From NCBI GenBank assembly GCA_937923365.1, contig CALAIJ010000160.1:1-18636 (forward strand): 18,636 bases of DNA, read 5' to 3'. Of the stretch, positions 1 to 12,900 are shown piece after piece (position 1 is the first letter of the stretch; every line of letters begins with the position of its first letter). Position numbers and translations under genes: made by a program. The notes beneath the pieces are model-generated. The model was not told the origin of the DNA and ran no database searches. It was given only the letters and a program-made list of their open reading frames with translations. The DNA comes from an uncultured Sulfitobacter sp. Lineage in GTDB: Bacteria > Pseudomonadota > Alphaproteobacteria > Rhodobacterales > Rhodobacteraceae.

Positions 1-933
1 AAGCGTCGCTTCCGCGCCAAGCGCGTCGATCACATCGAACGAGATATGCGCATTGCCCAGAACGGCAGGCGTGTAGCTGATGATGCCGGTATCGGGATCA
101 AAGACCTCGGAGCCGTTGAAGCTGGCGTTGCCATCGGCACCGATGTGCAGCCCGACAAACTCAAAGCTGTCGCCTTCGATGTCATAGACCTTGGCCATCA
201 ACTCATCGACGGTGAACTCTGTGACGTTGTCCAGCTCGGCCCAGACACGACTGTCGCGGATGCGGGGGGCGTCGTTGGCGGGGGCCAGATAGATTTCCAC
301 GTCCGCTGTGGATTGCAGCCCGCCGTTGTCTTCCAACACGTAGCGGAAGCCTGCAAAGCCGAAGTGGTCGGGACGTCCCTTGAATTCGATATAGTCGCCG
401 TCCAGCTTCCATGTGACGTCGGTGGCGGGGCCTTCGTAGTTCCTCTTGTCCTCGTAGGGGCGCAGGTCCTCGCCGTCGATGTTGGTCAGCGGGCTGGCAC
501 TGACAATGCGCAGGCCTTCCTGTTCCGCGTCGCCGTCCACGTCATAGTCGTTGGCCAGCAGGTTCTCGATGCGGATGCGCAGCGGCACGTCTTCGATGCC
601 GTATTGCAGCGGATCGTCATTGGCCACGGGCGCGTCATTGACGGGCGACAGGTTGACTTCGACCCGGCCTGTGGATTCGCGGCCCAGCGGGTCACTCACA
701 GTGTAGGTAAAGAACGCATCGCCATTGTAGTCCTGCGCGCCAAGGAATTCGATCATGCCATCGTCGTTGATCCAGACAGTCCCGTCGCGGGCCCCCTGTA
801 CGGAGACCAGCTCAAGCAGGTCGGTGTCTTCTTCGGCGTCGTTTTCCACCAGATCGGCAGGATCGATCAGCGCAATCTCGTCCTCCACACCAAAGCGGAA
901 GATGTCGTTTTGCGCGTTGAAACGCCCGTCACG
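1..933 (-). repeat. Second cadherin-like string: two full domains and one cut by the window edge
   Basis: Limits are about 933-637, 636-274 and 273-1. The second opens with APVANDDPLQY, has a calcium-type motif LLANDYDVDGDAEQ and ends VEIYLAPAND. The first begins in a less regular way (DIFRFGVEDEIALIDP) with VENDAEEDTD in place of the usual NDxDxDGD. The third (APRIRDSRVWAELDNV onward, with YDIEGDSFEF) is incomplete and continues past base 1. The second domain is longer than usual because of an insert around EDLRPYEDKRNYEG (near 450). More domains and the true C-terminus with its secretion signal are expected beyond the window, but this cannot be seen. Confidence 0.88.
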
Positions 934-3900
934 CAGGTTGGCAAGGATAAAGCCACGGTCCCAGATGGTGCCGTCTTCGAACACGATTTCCTCGATGCCC
1001 AGATCGGTGCTGACAAAGTGGTTTGTCACGGTCAGCGTATCAATCAGGAAGCCGTCGTCACGCTCAAGCTCGACAAACAGATCATCACCAAAGCGCAGCA
1101 GGGACACGTCCTTGATGCCGATGCCTGTCCCCAGAATGATCTGGTCGGTATCCGTGGCAATACCCAATTCGGTGATCGTGTCCTCGGCGCTGTCGAAGCC
1201 AAAGAGGTACTTGTCAAAGCCAAGCCCGCCCATCAGCGTGTCATCGCCAAAGCGCCCGTCAAAGACTTCGTCCGCAGTGCTGCCGATAAAGGTATCCGCG
1301 TGGATGGAGCCGATCAGTTGCTCGATCGAGGTGAGGACATCGCCAAACGCTTCGCCCGCGTCGCCTGTGCCGAGGAACAGATTGACCGTGACGGCTTCGT
1401 CTGCATTGACGAAGTCAGCGGTGTCAAAGCCTGCGCCGCCGTCCATGACATCGCTTCCACGGCCCCCGCGGAAGGTGTTGTCGGATGCGTCACCGGTCAG
1501 CGTGTCGTTGTGGAACGAGCCTTGGATGATCTCGATGTCGGTCAGCACATCGCCTTCGGCGTCGCCGCCGCTTGCGGTGCCCGCATCGAGGTTGATGTCG
1601 ACGCCTTCGAGGGACAGCAGATAATCTGCGGTATCGATCCCGTCGCCACCGTCCAGCGTGTCAGCGCCGCGTCCGCCTTCAAGGAAGTCGTCGCCATCGC
1701 CGCCGCTGATCGCATCTTCGCCACGCCCGCCGCGCAGGGTGTTGTCGTTCACATCCCCCGAGAGGTCATCGTTGAAGTCTGTGCCCGTCAGGTTCTCGAT
1801 GCTGGTCAGCTGGTCGCCAGTGGCCTCGCCCCCTGATGCAACACCGGAAGACAGCGCAATCTGCACAGCTTCGGTTGCGTTTTCATAGGATGCCGTGTCC
1901 GACCCTGCACCACCGTCCAGCTTGTCGGCACCTGTGCCACCTTCCAGCGTATCGTCACCGATCCCGCCGAACAGGTCGTCGCCGCCACCACGGCCGACCA
2001 GCTCATCGTTGCCGTCCATGCCGCGCAGGATGTTGCGCGCATCGCCGCCGCCCAGCGTGTCGTTGAAGGCGGTGCCTTCAAAGCCTTCGATGCTGACGTA
2101 CTGGTCGCCCGCAGCATAGCCGCCCTGCCCGATCAGCGTGGACAGATCAGCCCGCACGCCCGTGTTGGAGCCAGCAAACTGCACGATGTCAAAGCCCGCG
2201 CCGCCGCGAATATCATCCGCATCGTCGCCTGCATTGATCAGGTCGTTGCCGTCGCCTGCTTCGATAAAGTCCGCGCCTTCGCCGCTGAGGATCGTATCGT
2301 CGCCGCCAAGGGCCACAATCCAGTCATCGCGACGGTAGCCGTGGATGATCTCGTCCAGTTCATTGCCTTCGATGTAGTCCACCTGAGGCGAGCCTGCGAG
2401 TTCCTGACCGTAGTAGTCGGCGACCGTTGCAAAGGTGAAACCGGTGTCCTCGAGGCCGAATTCGTCCGCGATACGGTACTCAATGGCGACGTCGCCGGTG
2501 TAGCCCCCTTCAAACCGCACCACGAGGAAATCTTCGCCACGGAAGGTGACAACCTCGAAGGTGCCCAGATCTTCGCGCTGGCCTTGTGCCAATGCGATGG
2601 GGTTATAGACACCGTCGATGCCGACAAAATCGGGGCGTGGACGATCCGGATCGTCAAGATCCACATCCACAACGCCGTCGCCGTCAATGTCCGCCTGTTC
2701 GATGTCAAAGTCGTTGAACATCATGTCGGCCACACGGATCACCAGTGGCACGTCGAACGGTGTCACAAAGCCGGGGTCATCGACCACGGTCGGATCATCG
2801 TTGGAGGGCACGATCTGGATATCGACATAGCCTTCGGACGTTTTGCCCGTGTCGTCCTGCAACAGGTAGACAAAGCCGCCAGAGCGTTCCGCGTCGATAT
2901 TGGGTGTGAACAGGAAGTTGTTGTCCGCATCCAGTTCGATAACACCATTGATCGGTTGCGCCGCATCGGCGCCAAACTTGAAGAAGTCGGCCAGAGGGTC
3001 GGTGTAGCGCCAGCCGACGATCTGCATGGTGTCTTCGCCGTCCACGTCGGTGTCATTGCCCAGCAATGTCTCAAGACGGATGGTGGTCGGGATGTCTTCG
3101 GGCACCAGTATCTGGTCCGTGACGGCCACAGGTGCCGCATCCGAGGTCGCCTCGAAGAACAGCGTGACAAAGCCGCCGTCCACAAGACCTTCAGGGTCGG
3201 TGACGGAATAGCCGAACGTCGCCTCGCCCTGATGGCCTTCGTCAGGGGTGAAGTAGATGATGCCGTCGATCACTTCCAGATCGCCGTTCACCGCACCCGT
3301 GGCGTTCTCGAACGTGACAGAGAAGCCTTCGACATCCTCGTCGTTCTTCAGCAGTTCCAGCACGGGGATTTCCAGCACCGTGTCCTGGAAACCGCGCAGG
3401 ATGTGCGACAGCTGCTCATCGCGGTAACGGTCATCACGCGCGATGGGGTTATCATTGACGGCTTGGTAGACAATCGTAACCGTCGCCGTATCAAGCCCGC
3501 CCTGACCATCATCAATGGTGTACTTGAAGGACGCTTCGCCGTTGAAGTCGGCTTTGGGCGTGAACAGGACTGTCTGGTTCTCCAGCAAGCGGGCACGGCC
3601 GCCCTGGCTGTCAAAGACGCGGGACAATTGCAGTTCGCCCAGGATATTGGAGTCGTTGGCAATCAGGCGATCAAGGCCGATGACAATCGGGTTGTCCTCG
3701 CGGATCGGCCCACCCAGGTCCGTCAGTTCGATCCGGTCATTGCGCGCATCGGTGCCGTCATTCACGGCGTCGATGGTGACAAAGGCGGTGGCTGTGTCGG
3801 TCGCCCCGTCAGGATCGGTGATGACATAGTCAAAGCTGGCGCTGCCAAAGAAGTCCTCGCCCGGTGTGACAAGGATGTTGCCATCGTCGTTGATCGTCAC

Positions 3901-6900
3901 GGTCAGATCGGCAGAGTTGACCACCGCCGAAAGCGTCAGCAAATCGCCATCCGCATCCGTGTCATTGCCCAGCAGGGACGCGGCGCTGATGACAAAGGGC
4001 GTGTCCTCGAACCCTGTGTAGCCCGAATTGTTGCGCGCATCGGGCGCATCGTTCACGGGGTTGACGGTGATAAAGACCGTTGCTTCGTCGCGGCCACCTT
4101 CCGGCGTGTTGGCGGCATAGGTGAACTGTGCCTGCCCGTTGAAGTTCTCATCGGGGGTAAAGCTGATGTCACCGCTGGAGGACAGCGAAACAGAGCCGTT
4201 CACCGCGTCAAAGACAGAGCCCACGATCATCCGGTCGCCATCCACATCGTTGGACAGCAAACGCTCGACCCGCAAGGACAGGAAGGTATCTTCGTCCACG
4301 AAGAACCCAGTGTCGTCACGCGCTTCGGCGACGGGGCGCACGTTGACCGAAATCACCGCCTCGTCAAAGGCATTGCGGTCATCGGTGATCACGTAACGGA
4401 TGGTGGTTGATCCGATAAAGCCCGCCGTGGCCGTAAAGCGCACGTTGCCGTCACCGTCGATGGTTGCGGTGCCGTCGGGCGTGCCGTCAACGGAGACCAG
4501 ACGGATCGCGTCTTCGTCCGCGTCAAAGTCGTTCAGCAGCAGGCTGGGCAGTTGCAGGATCAGCTCTTCGCCCGTTGTGACAGAGAAGAAGCCATCGTCG
4601 TTGGCCACTGGCGCGTTGTTGTCCAGCAGCTCCAGCAGGGTTGTCTGCGTCCAGATGGTGCCATCGTCGAACATGTATTGCTCGATCGATGTGGCATCGT
4701 CCGAGAGGGCGTTCACAATGGTCAGGCTGTCGTCTGCGTTACCCTCAAAGCGGATCACCACAGAGGAGCTGCCCTGGAACAACCGCTCAACCGTGGCGTT
4801 GGCCACGTCAAAGTCGCTGATCTGGACCACGTCCGTGTCGCCCGTGCTGGTGCCCGTATCGGACACGCGGTCATGGCCATCGCCCTGGGCATAAAGATAG
4901 GTATCCGCACCGCCCTGCCCGTCCGCGCGATCATCGCCCAGACCAAAGTCGATCAGGTCGTCACCGCCAAAGCCGTTCGCCAGATCACCTGCGTCGGTCA
5001 TGATGTCGATCATGGCCTGTGCGCGCATCTCGTCGCGGGTCCAGACGGTGCCGTCCGCAAAGCGGACCGACAGCGTGGTGAAGTTCGCATTACGGTCCGC
5101 GAGGGCATCAATCAGGATGATGCGGTCGCCCGGTGCGGCAAAGGTCAGCACCAGATCGTCGCTATCAGGCCCGCCGCGCACGGCAGAGACCAGATCGCTT
5201 GTGTTGTAATCGCTCAGCACCAGTTCGTTGTTGCCGCGCCCAAAGGCGTCGATGCGGTCATCGCCGTCCCCTGCGGCGTAGCGGAAGATGTCGTTGCCCT
5301 TCAGGCCAACCACCAGATCGTCGCCCAGACCACCGGACAGATCATCGTCTCCGTCGGTGCCAAAGATCACATCATCGCGGTCAGAGGCCTGCGCATCCGT
5401 CAGGAACGCGGTCAATTCGGCGATGGTGTATTCGGTGCCATCATCCGACAGCACAATCCGTTCGATCCCGCGGCCATTGGTGGCCAGACCGTCCGCGATG
5501 ATGATCTGGTCATCACTGCCGGTGAAACGGATCTTGAGGTCGGTGCCTGTGGTCCCCAGACGGTTGAACTGCAAATCACCCGGCGCATAGCCCGAGATAA
5601 TCAGCACATCCATATCAGAGGACGCCGCATCGCGCAGGATGTCGCTGCCGTCTCCGGCGGCAAAGCGGTAGGTGTCGTTGCCTTCGCCAAGGCTGACGCG
5701 GTCATCGCCAAAGCCGCCGGCAAGGTCGTTGTCCGTCTCGTCGCCAAAGATGTAGTCATCCAGCGCCGTGGGCACGTTGGCCAAGAGGTCCGTGATGCCC
5801 CATTCGGTGCCATCGTCAAAGCGGATCGTCTCGATCTGGCCCTGGCCAAGCGCGTTGTCGATACGCACGCGGTCGCCGTCTGTGCCGATCGCAAGGATCA
5901 TCGCAGAGCCGTCGCTGGATTGCGCCACGCGCAGGTCCGCCGCGGTGATCTCCGGCCCAAGGATCAGCACGTCCGCCGCGCCACCGGCATCGTCGATCCG
6001 GTCCTGGTCATCGCCAAGGCCAAAGCGGTAGGTGTCATTGCCCAGCCCGCCTTCCAGAAGGTCTACGCCTGCGCCACCTGTCAGATCATCGTCGCCGTCC
6101 TTGGCGATCAGACGGTCGTCGCCGGTATGCCCGTCAAGGATTTGCGCGCTGTCGCTGCCATAGATCACGTCGTCGCCTGTCGTGGCGGCCAGCGCCATTG
6201 TGACCAGTTCCGCGGTGTTCCAGATGGTGCCGTCGTCAAAACGGACTTCGCCTATGGTCATGCTCGCATCGGGCGCCTGGCCTGTGTCGACGCGGTCGCC
6301 TGTGCCGTTGACCTGCAGGACAAGTGTGGGCTGTCCGGGCACAAGGCTGACGTCGGCAGGGGTGATGCCTGCATCAAACAGAATGATGTTCACACCTGCG
6401 TCGTCGTCGATCACGTCCTGCCCGCTGCCTGCGGCAAAGAAGTAGGTGTCATTGCCTTCGCCACCGCGCAGGGTGTCGTCGCCGGTGCCACCGGTCAGCA
6501 GATCGTCACTGGCAGAGCCTGTCAGATCGTCGTTGCCGGCAAGCCCGTCAAGCGTGGTGCCTGCAAGAACCTCGAGCGTGTCGTCGCCCGGCGAGGCCTG
6601 CATGGCGCGGGCCAGCAGATCGGCGCGGGTCCAGATGGTGCCATCGTCAAAGGTGACCTGTTCGATATCGGTCCCGACAGGGTCGCCCGCCGCACCGACC
6701 AGAAGCACACGGGTGGTGCCCGTTGCGACGCGCAGTTCCAGATCGTCGCCGATCTGCGCTACGGTCACATCCGCCGCCAGCACGGTGGCGTCGAATTCAA
6801 GCACGTCATCGCCACCCAGATCGGTGACGGTGTCATGGCCGTCATTGGCGCCATAAAGGTAGAAGTCGTTCTGCGCACCGCCAAGGATAACGTCATCGCC

Positions 6901-9900
6901 TGTGCCGCCGTCAAAGACGTCGTTGCCCGCGAACTCTGCATCCTCATCGCTGCCGCGCAGGGTGTCGTTGCCAGCGCCGCCTGACAGGGTGTCATCGCCC
7001 GCGCCACCGGACAAATCGTCGTTGCCCGCCTCGCCTGCGATGGCATCATTGCCGAACCCGCCAGAGATCACGTCGCCGTCCGCGCCGCCCGCAAGGCTGT
7101 CGTTGCCGCCAAGACCCAGCAGCGTATCCGCGCCGCCATTGCCAAAGACCAGATCGCCCAAAGGACCACCCGAGATCGCATTGGGGTCCGCGTCGCCGCT
7201 GATCCCGTCAAGGTTCCGCTCCAGCGTGACACCGCCAAAGTTGGCAGGGGTCAGCGTGGTCGCATCCACGTTCAGCAGACGGATGACCGAGCGGCTGCCG
7301 CCCACGTCATCGGCCAGAACGATGGTGGTATCCAACCCGTCCTGAACCAGCTGCAAACGCCCGTTCACAAACGGGTTCGGAGTGGCCACGCTGAGGCGCA
7401 GAATGTCGCCGGTGTCACCCGCTGCAAAGTCGGTAATCACGTCCTCGGCAATGCTGGCATCAATGGCAAAGCTGGGCAGGTAGCGATAGATATCGCGGCC
7501 CGCGCCACCGGTGAAGGTATCGACATCCGCGTCGGCCAGCAGATCGCCAAAGATATCGGCACCATCGCCGCCATCGATGGTATCAGCACCCGCGCCACCT
7601 TCGATGTAGTCGGCCAGCGCGCTGCCTGTCAGCAGCTCGGCTGTCTCGTCGCCATAGATGGCATTGCCGTCGATACCCTGATCGGGCTCAACCCGCAGCG
7701 CAATTTCGGCAAAGGTCAGGCTTTGCAATGTGTCGCTGAGAACCAGCGTCTCGATCTGGCCTGCGTCGGTGGTAAAGCCGCCGACGATTTCGATCCGGTC
7801 GGTGCTGCCCGAGAAACGGATTGTCAGGTCGGCGCCATCCGGCCCCGTGCGCGAGAAGCGCAATGCAGCCAGATCATAGCCTTCGATCTGCAAGGTGTCG
7901 GCTGTGGGGTCGCCCTGATCGTCGATCCGGGCAAAACCGTCGCCTGCTGCGAAGAAATACGTATCCTCGCCCGCGCCACCTGAAAGATAGTCCTCGCCTG
8001 TGCCGCCGCGCAGATCGTCCGCGCCGTCGCCGCCTGTCAGGCTGTCGTCGCCCGCGCCGCCCTCCAGCGTATCGTTGCCGCCCGCGCCGTCCAGCGTGTC
8101 GCGCCCTGCGGCACCGAACATCTGCTCGTCGTCCGCTGTGCCCTGATAGGCGTCATTGCCGTCCGTGCCCAAGGTGGAGCGGCGCAGCATCTCTGCACGG
8201 TCCCACTGGGTGCCGTCGGCAAAGGCCAGGGTTTCGATGGAATTTTCGGTCAGGAAGTCCCGGATCGTGATCCGTGCTTCGGTGCCGATGACCCGCAGAA
8301 TGATGTCTTCGCTGCCGCTGCGCAGGACTTGAAGGTCGGCAGGTGAAATGCCTGCTTCAAGCTCGATCCGGTCAACACCATCGTTGTCGTCGATGACTGT
8401 CTGACCGTCGCCAAGGTCGATGATGTAGGTGTCATCGCCGTACCAGCCGACCAGCGTGTCGGTGCCCTGCCCGCCGTCAAGCGTATCATCGCCATAGTCC
8501 CCAAAGAGGGAATCCGAGCCCGCACCACCCCTAAGCACGTCATCGCCGTAGTTTCCGTCGATGGTGTCATCACCGCCAAGGGCTTCAAGGGTGTCGGCCC
8601 CTTGGGTGCCGTACATCTGGTCCACACCTTCGGTACCGGTCAGCGCCATCGCCAGCATCTGCGCCCATGTCCAGACGGCGCCATTGTCAAAGCGCAACTC
8701 CTCGATGATCTGGTCATCATCCGTCACGCCATCGCGGATGGTGATGCGGTCATCCGTGCCGTTGATGCGGATCAGGATATCGCCATCGGCAGGCTGCGAA
8801 ATGGTGATGTCCATCTCGTTGATGCCCGCGCCAAGAACGATCGCGTCAATGCCGCCATCGTCGTTGATCGTGTCATCACCATCGCCAAGATTGAAGATGT
8901 AGATGTCATCGCCAAAGTCATCATCAAGGAAGTCGTCACCGCGACCGCCGACCAGCGTATCGTTGCCAAATCCGGCATAGATCGTATCGTCGCCCGCACC
9001 GGAATTGATGCTGTCATCGCCGCTGTATGTGTTGATGGTATCGTTGCCGGCACCCGTGTTGAACACATTGCTGGCGGAATCACCCTGCAGGTTCTTGTCC
9101 TCAGCGTTCTCAACGGACATCGCCAGCAGATCGTCATGGGTCCAGACGGTGCCATCGGCAAAGCGCAGCTCTTCGATGCGGTAGGAGGTATAGACTGCCG
9201 CGTCTTGCAGGATCAGACGGTCTTCGGTGCCATCAATGCGCACATGGAAGTCGGTGCCCACTCGTGTGACCGTCAGACCCTCGGGCAGAATGCCTGCGGC
9301 CAGCAGGACGTGGTCAAAGTCGTTGGTATCGTAGATCGTGACATTGCCGTCGCCGCGCGCGAACAGATAGGTGTCGTCATCATTGCCGCCGACCAGCGTA
9401 TCGCCACCCGCGCCACCGCTGAGCGTGTCATTGCCGGACCCGCCTTCGATGCTGTCGGTGCCTGTGCCACCCAGCAGGCTGTCGTCGCCGTCGCCGCCAA
9501 AGATGGTATCGTCGCCGCCAAAGCCGGTGATGGTGTCGCCTTCACTGGAGCCATTGAGCACCTGCGATGTCTCGTCACCCGCTGTCAGCAGGGCCAGCAG
9601 CCCTTCCTGGGTCCAGATGGTGCCGTCGTCAAAGACGATCTGTTCGATGCCATTGCCGGATGTGGACAGCGCCCCGATCAGTTCGATCCGGTCCCCGTTT
9701 GTGGCGTTGCTCAGGATGATATCCGCACCATCGCGTTGCGTGATGTCGATATCTGCCGCAAGGATACCCGCCCCCAGCTGGACCGTATCGGTGCCCGCCA
9801 GATCGGTGATCTTGTCGGTGCCGTGACCCAGCGCAAAGATGTAGGTATCATCGCCGCCTCTGTCGGTCAGGGCGTCATTGCCTGTACCGCCGTCAAGGGT

Positions 9901-12900
9901 GTCATTGCCCAGGCCCCCTTCGATGGAGTCGCGACCGGCACCCCCTGTGACGATGTCATCGCCGCCCAGACCGTCGAGAATGTCATCATTCGCGGTGCCC
10001 GTGACGGTGTCATCCACAAAGGACGTATCAACCGTGACGCCAAGGCTGTCCGTTGCTGCGGCGATCAGATCACTGTGGTAAAGCACAGTTCCATCAGAGA
10101 AGCTGACCTGACCTATGGGCCGGTATTGGGCGCCTAACTCGATGGTGATACGGTCGGAAGTGCCGGCAATCTTGAGCACAAGATCATTGGGGTTTGCGCC
10201 CAGCTCCACCACAAGATCGGTGGCGGCGATGGTTGCGTCAAAGATGATGTGGCCATTGGCGTAGTAGGACCCGTCGCGCAGGATCACGTCCTGACCAAAG
10301 CCCGCGCTGAACACATAGGTGTTAAAGCCGTAGCCACCGCCCAGCACGTCATTGCCCGCGCCACCATCAAGCGTGTCGTCGCCGTCTTCACCGCGCAGGG
10401 TATCGTCGCTGCCGTTACCGACAAGCACGTTGCGCCCGCTGGTGCCTGTGATGCTGTCGCTGCCTTCGCCGCCTTCGGGGATCGGCGGATTGTCACCATA
10501 AAGCTGCAGCCCGCTGATGGGCGTGGATTGCGCGGCAAGATCCAGCATGGTCCAGACAGTGCCATCGGCAAACTGGATTTCGTCGATGCCATAGGTGACC
10601 GCGTCGCCGTCGCCTTCATCACCGCCATAGCTGTAGGTGTCGATGGTCAAACGGTCCTCGGAGCCGGCGAACAACAGGATGTAATCCCCGTCGACGAACT
10701 CCTGACGGACATCGACGGACGCCGCCGTGATGGTTGCATCAAAGACCACTGTGACCGCACCGCCGGTGCCGGTTTGCGCATAAATGTAGTCTTGGCCAAA
10801 GCCTGCCGAGAAGCGGACTGTGACGCCGCCTTGGAAGTCATTGATGTAGTCGTCGCCTGCACCGGGCGTGATGTCGTCGAGACCTTCACCACCTTGGAGG
10901 TAATCTTCACCTGCGCCGCCAACCAGCGTGTCATCGCCCGCGCCACCAGTGATCCGGTCGTCGAAGTCACCCCCTGTCAGCACGTCATCGACAGCTGTGC
11001 CAAGGATCTCTGTGTCCTGAACGGTGGCCATTGTGGCCATGTCGGCTGCGGTCCAGATCGTGCCGTCATCGAATTGCACTTCGGCGATATCGTAGGACCC
11101 GCGACGCTCCAGCCGGATGGTGTCGGTGCCGCCGTTTACGGACAGGACCAATTCGCCAAAGCTGTCGATGATGGTGACGTCGGCTGGCGCAATCGTGGCG
11201 CCAAAGACGATGATATCAAAGTCGTCTTCGTAGTAGCTTAGCTGGACGACATCATGGCCAAAGCCTGCGTCGAACTCATAGACATCATTGCCGCTGCTGC
11301 CGCGCAGAATGTCGTGGCCTTCACCGCCGCGCAACGTGTCGTTGCCCGACCCCGCCGAGATGGAATCGGCCCCCGCAAAGCCTTCGAACAACCCATCGGC
11401 AGAACTGCCGGACAGATTGTCGTCAAAGGCTGTGCCGGTCAGAGAAGCACCATACTGATAGCCGCCCCGCTCGGTGGCCAGATCAACCATGGTTTCGAAT
11501 TCGGACCAGGTCCAGGTGGCATCTGCGAACTGGATTTCGCTGACGGCCTGATAGTCCATGACGATGCGGCCTTCGCCGCTGACCATCGCAAGCTGGTAGT
11601 CATAATCGGCGCTGTATTCGGCAATCACATCCGTTGTGTTCAGCGCGGTCAGATCAAGAATATCAACAGGATCATTGCTGTACTCGATGGACACATAGTC
11701 AAAGCCCGCCCCGACAATATAGGTGTCGGCGCCATCATTGCCGTCAAGCTCTACGCGCCCTGCACCACCGGAAAGGGTATCGGCACCGTCGCCGCCTTCG
11801 ATCGTGGCATTCAAGCCGGTTGCGGTCAGCAGGTCATCGCCTGCGCGGCCATAAAGACTGTCGGCAAAGCCTGTGCCTGTCAGCGTGTCATTGACCGCGT
11901 CACCCTCCAGCAACAGCCCGAATGGCAATGGCGAGGACATCGCCTCGAGTGCCGCCATATCCAGGGAGGATCCGTCAAAGTCGAACGCGAATGTGAAGGT
12001 CGAGGGCATCGGGCCAAGCTCACCTTCGCCGAAGTCACCGCCCTCGCCGCCGTCGATAAGGTCTGATCCGGCGATCTCGATTTCCAGCATATCGCTGGTG
12101 CCTGCGAAGGTCAGATAGAAGTAGGAGTAACCGCCAAAGAAGTTGTCCTCTTCGTAGTAGACAACCAGGTCGGCGGGATCGATGCTTGCGCTGAACTGGA
12201 CGGTCTCGTTGCCGTCGTACTCGGCCCAGATGACGTCGCGGCCAAAGCCTGCATCAAAGTGGAACGTGTCGTCGCCACCACGGCCCAGCAGGGTGTCGTT
12301 GCCCGCGCCGCCGTCGATGGAATCGTTGCCCTCACCGCCTTCGACGCGGTCATTGCCTGCGCCGCCTTCCAGCGTGTCGTCATTGGTATAGCCAGAGAGC
12401 CTATCGTCATAGCTGCCACCGACAAGGCTGTCGGCCAGCTCTGTGTCCAAGGGCGGATCAATGATCTGGATTTCCAGCAGAACGGCCATTGTGCGCAAGT
12501 CGGCTGCTGTCAGCACGGTGCCGTCATCAAAGCGCACTTCGTCGATACCGCCGTCTTGCGCGATCTCTTCGTTGCCACCGATGATGGTGACGCTGTCGGT
12601 GCTGCCATTGATCCTGATCGTGAGGGCGCCACCGGTTTCGGTTGCCTTCTCGACAGTGATGTCCGCCGGAGCGATGCCCGCGGCAAAGACGATGGCATCA
12701 ACGTTCTGTCCCACGCCATTGATGCCGCCATCGTCGATGGTGTCCTGACCAAAGCCAGAGGCCAGCGTGTAGATGTCGTCACCGTCGCCGCCCTGCAACA
12801 GATCGTTGCCTGTGCCGCCGTCCAGCGTCTCGTCTGCCTGACCGCCCGCGAGGGTGTCATTGCCCGCGCCGCCTTCCATGCGGCTGCCGGTGGCGGAAAG

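Noticed and set aside
1261..2400. A serralysin-type metalloprotease linked to the RTX block
   Set aside because: Only the RTX-like repeats resemble that family; no HExxHxxGxxH zinc motif appears anywhere in the translation.
46..6984. Three very long plus-strand reading frames (46-1836, 2341-4410, 4552-6984) that could be taken for genes
   Set aside because: They are codon-aligned antisense of the RTX gene. A stop in that register needs a CTA, TTA or TCA codon in the sense strand, which this GC-rich gene hardly uses. Their proteins are rich in Val, Ala, Ile and Asp without any recognisable domain, whereas the minus strand shows continuous family motifs.
6841..7200. Short-period DNA repetition that might suggest a CRISPR array or a minisatellite
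   Set aside because: The period is about 27 bases with no unique spacers, and the repetition is explained by nonapeptide codons with varied third positions.
7141..7260. Possible gene boundary after the second target-like module
   Set aside because: The frame stays open and nonapeptides resume within about 20 residues, with no room for a terminator or promoter.
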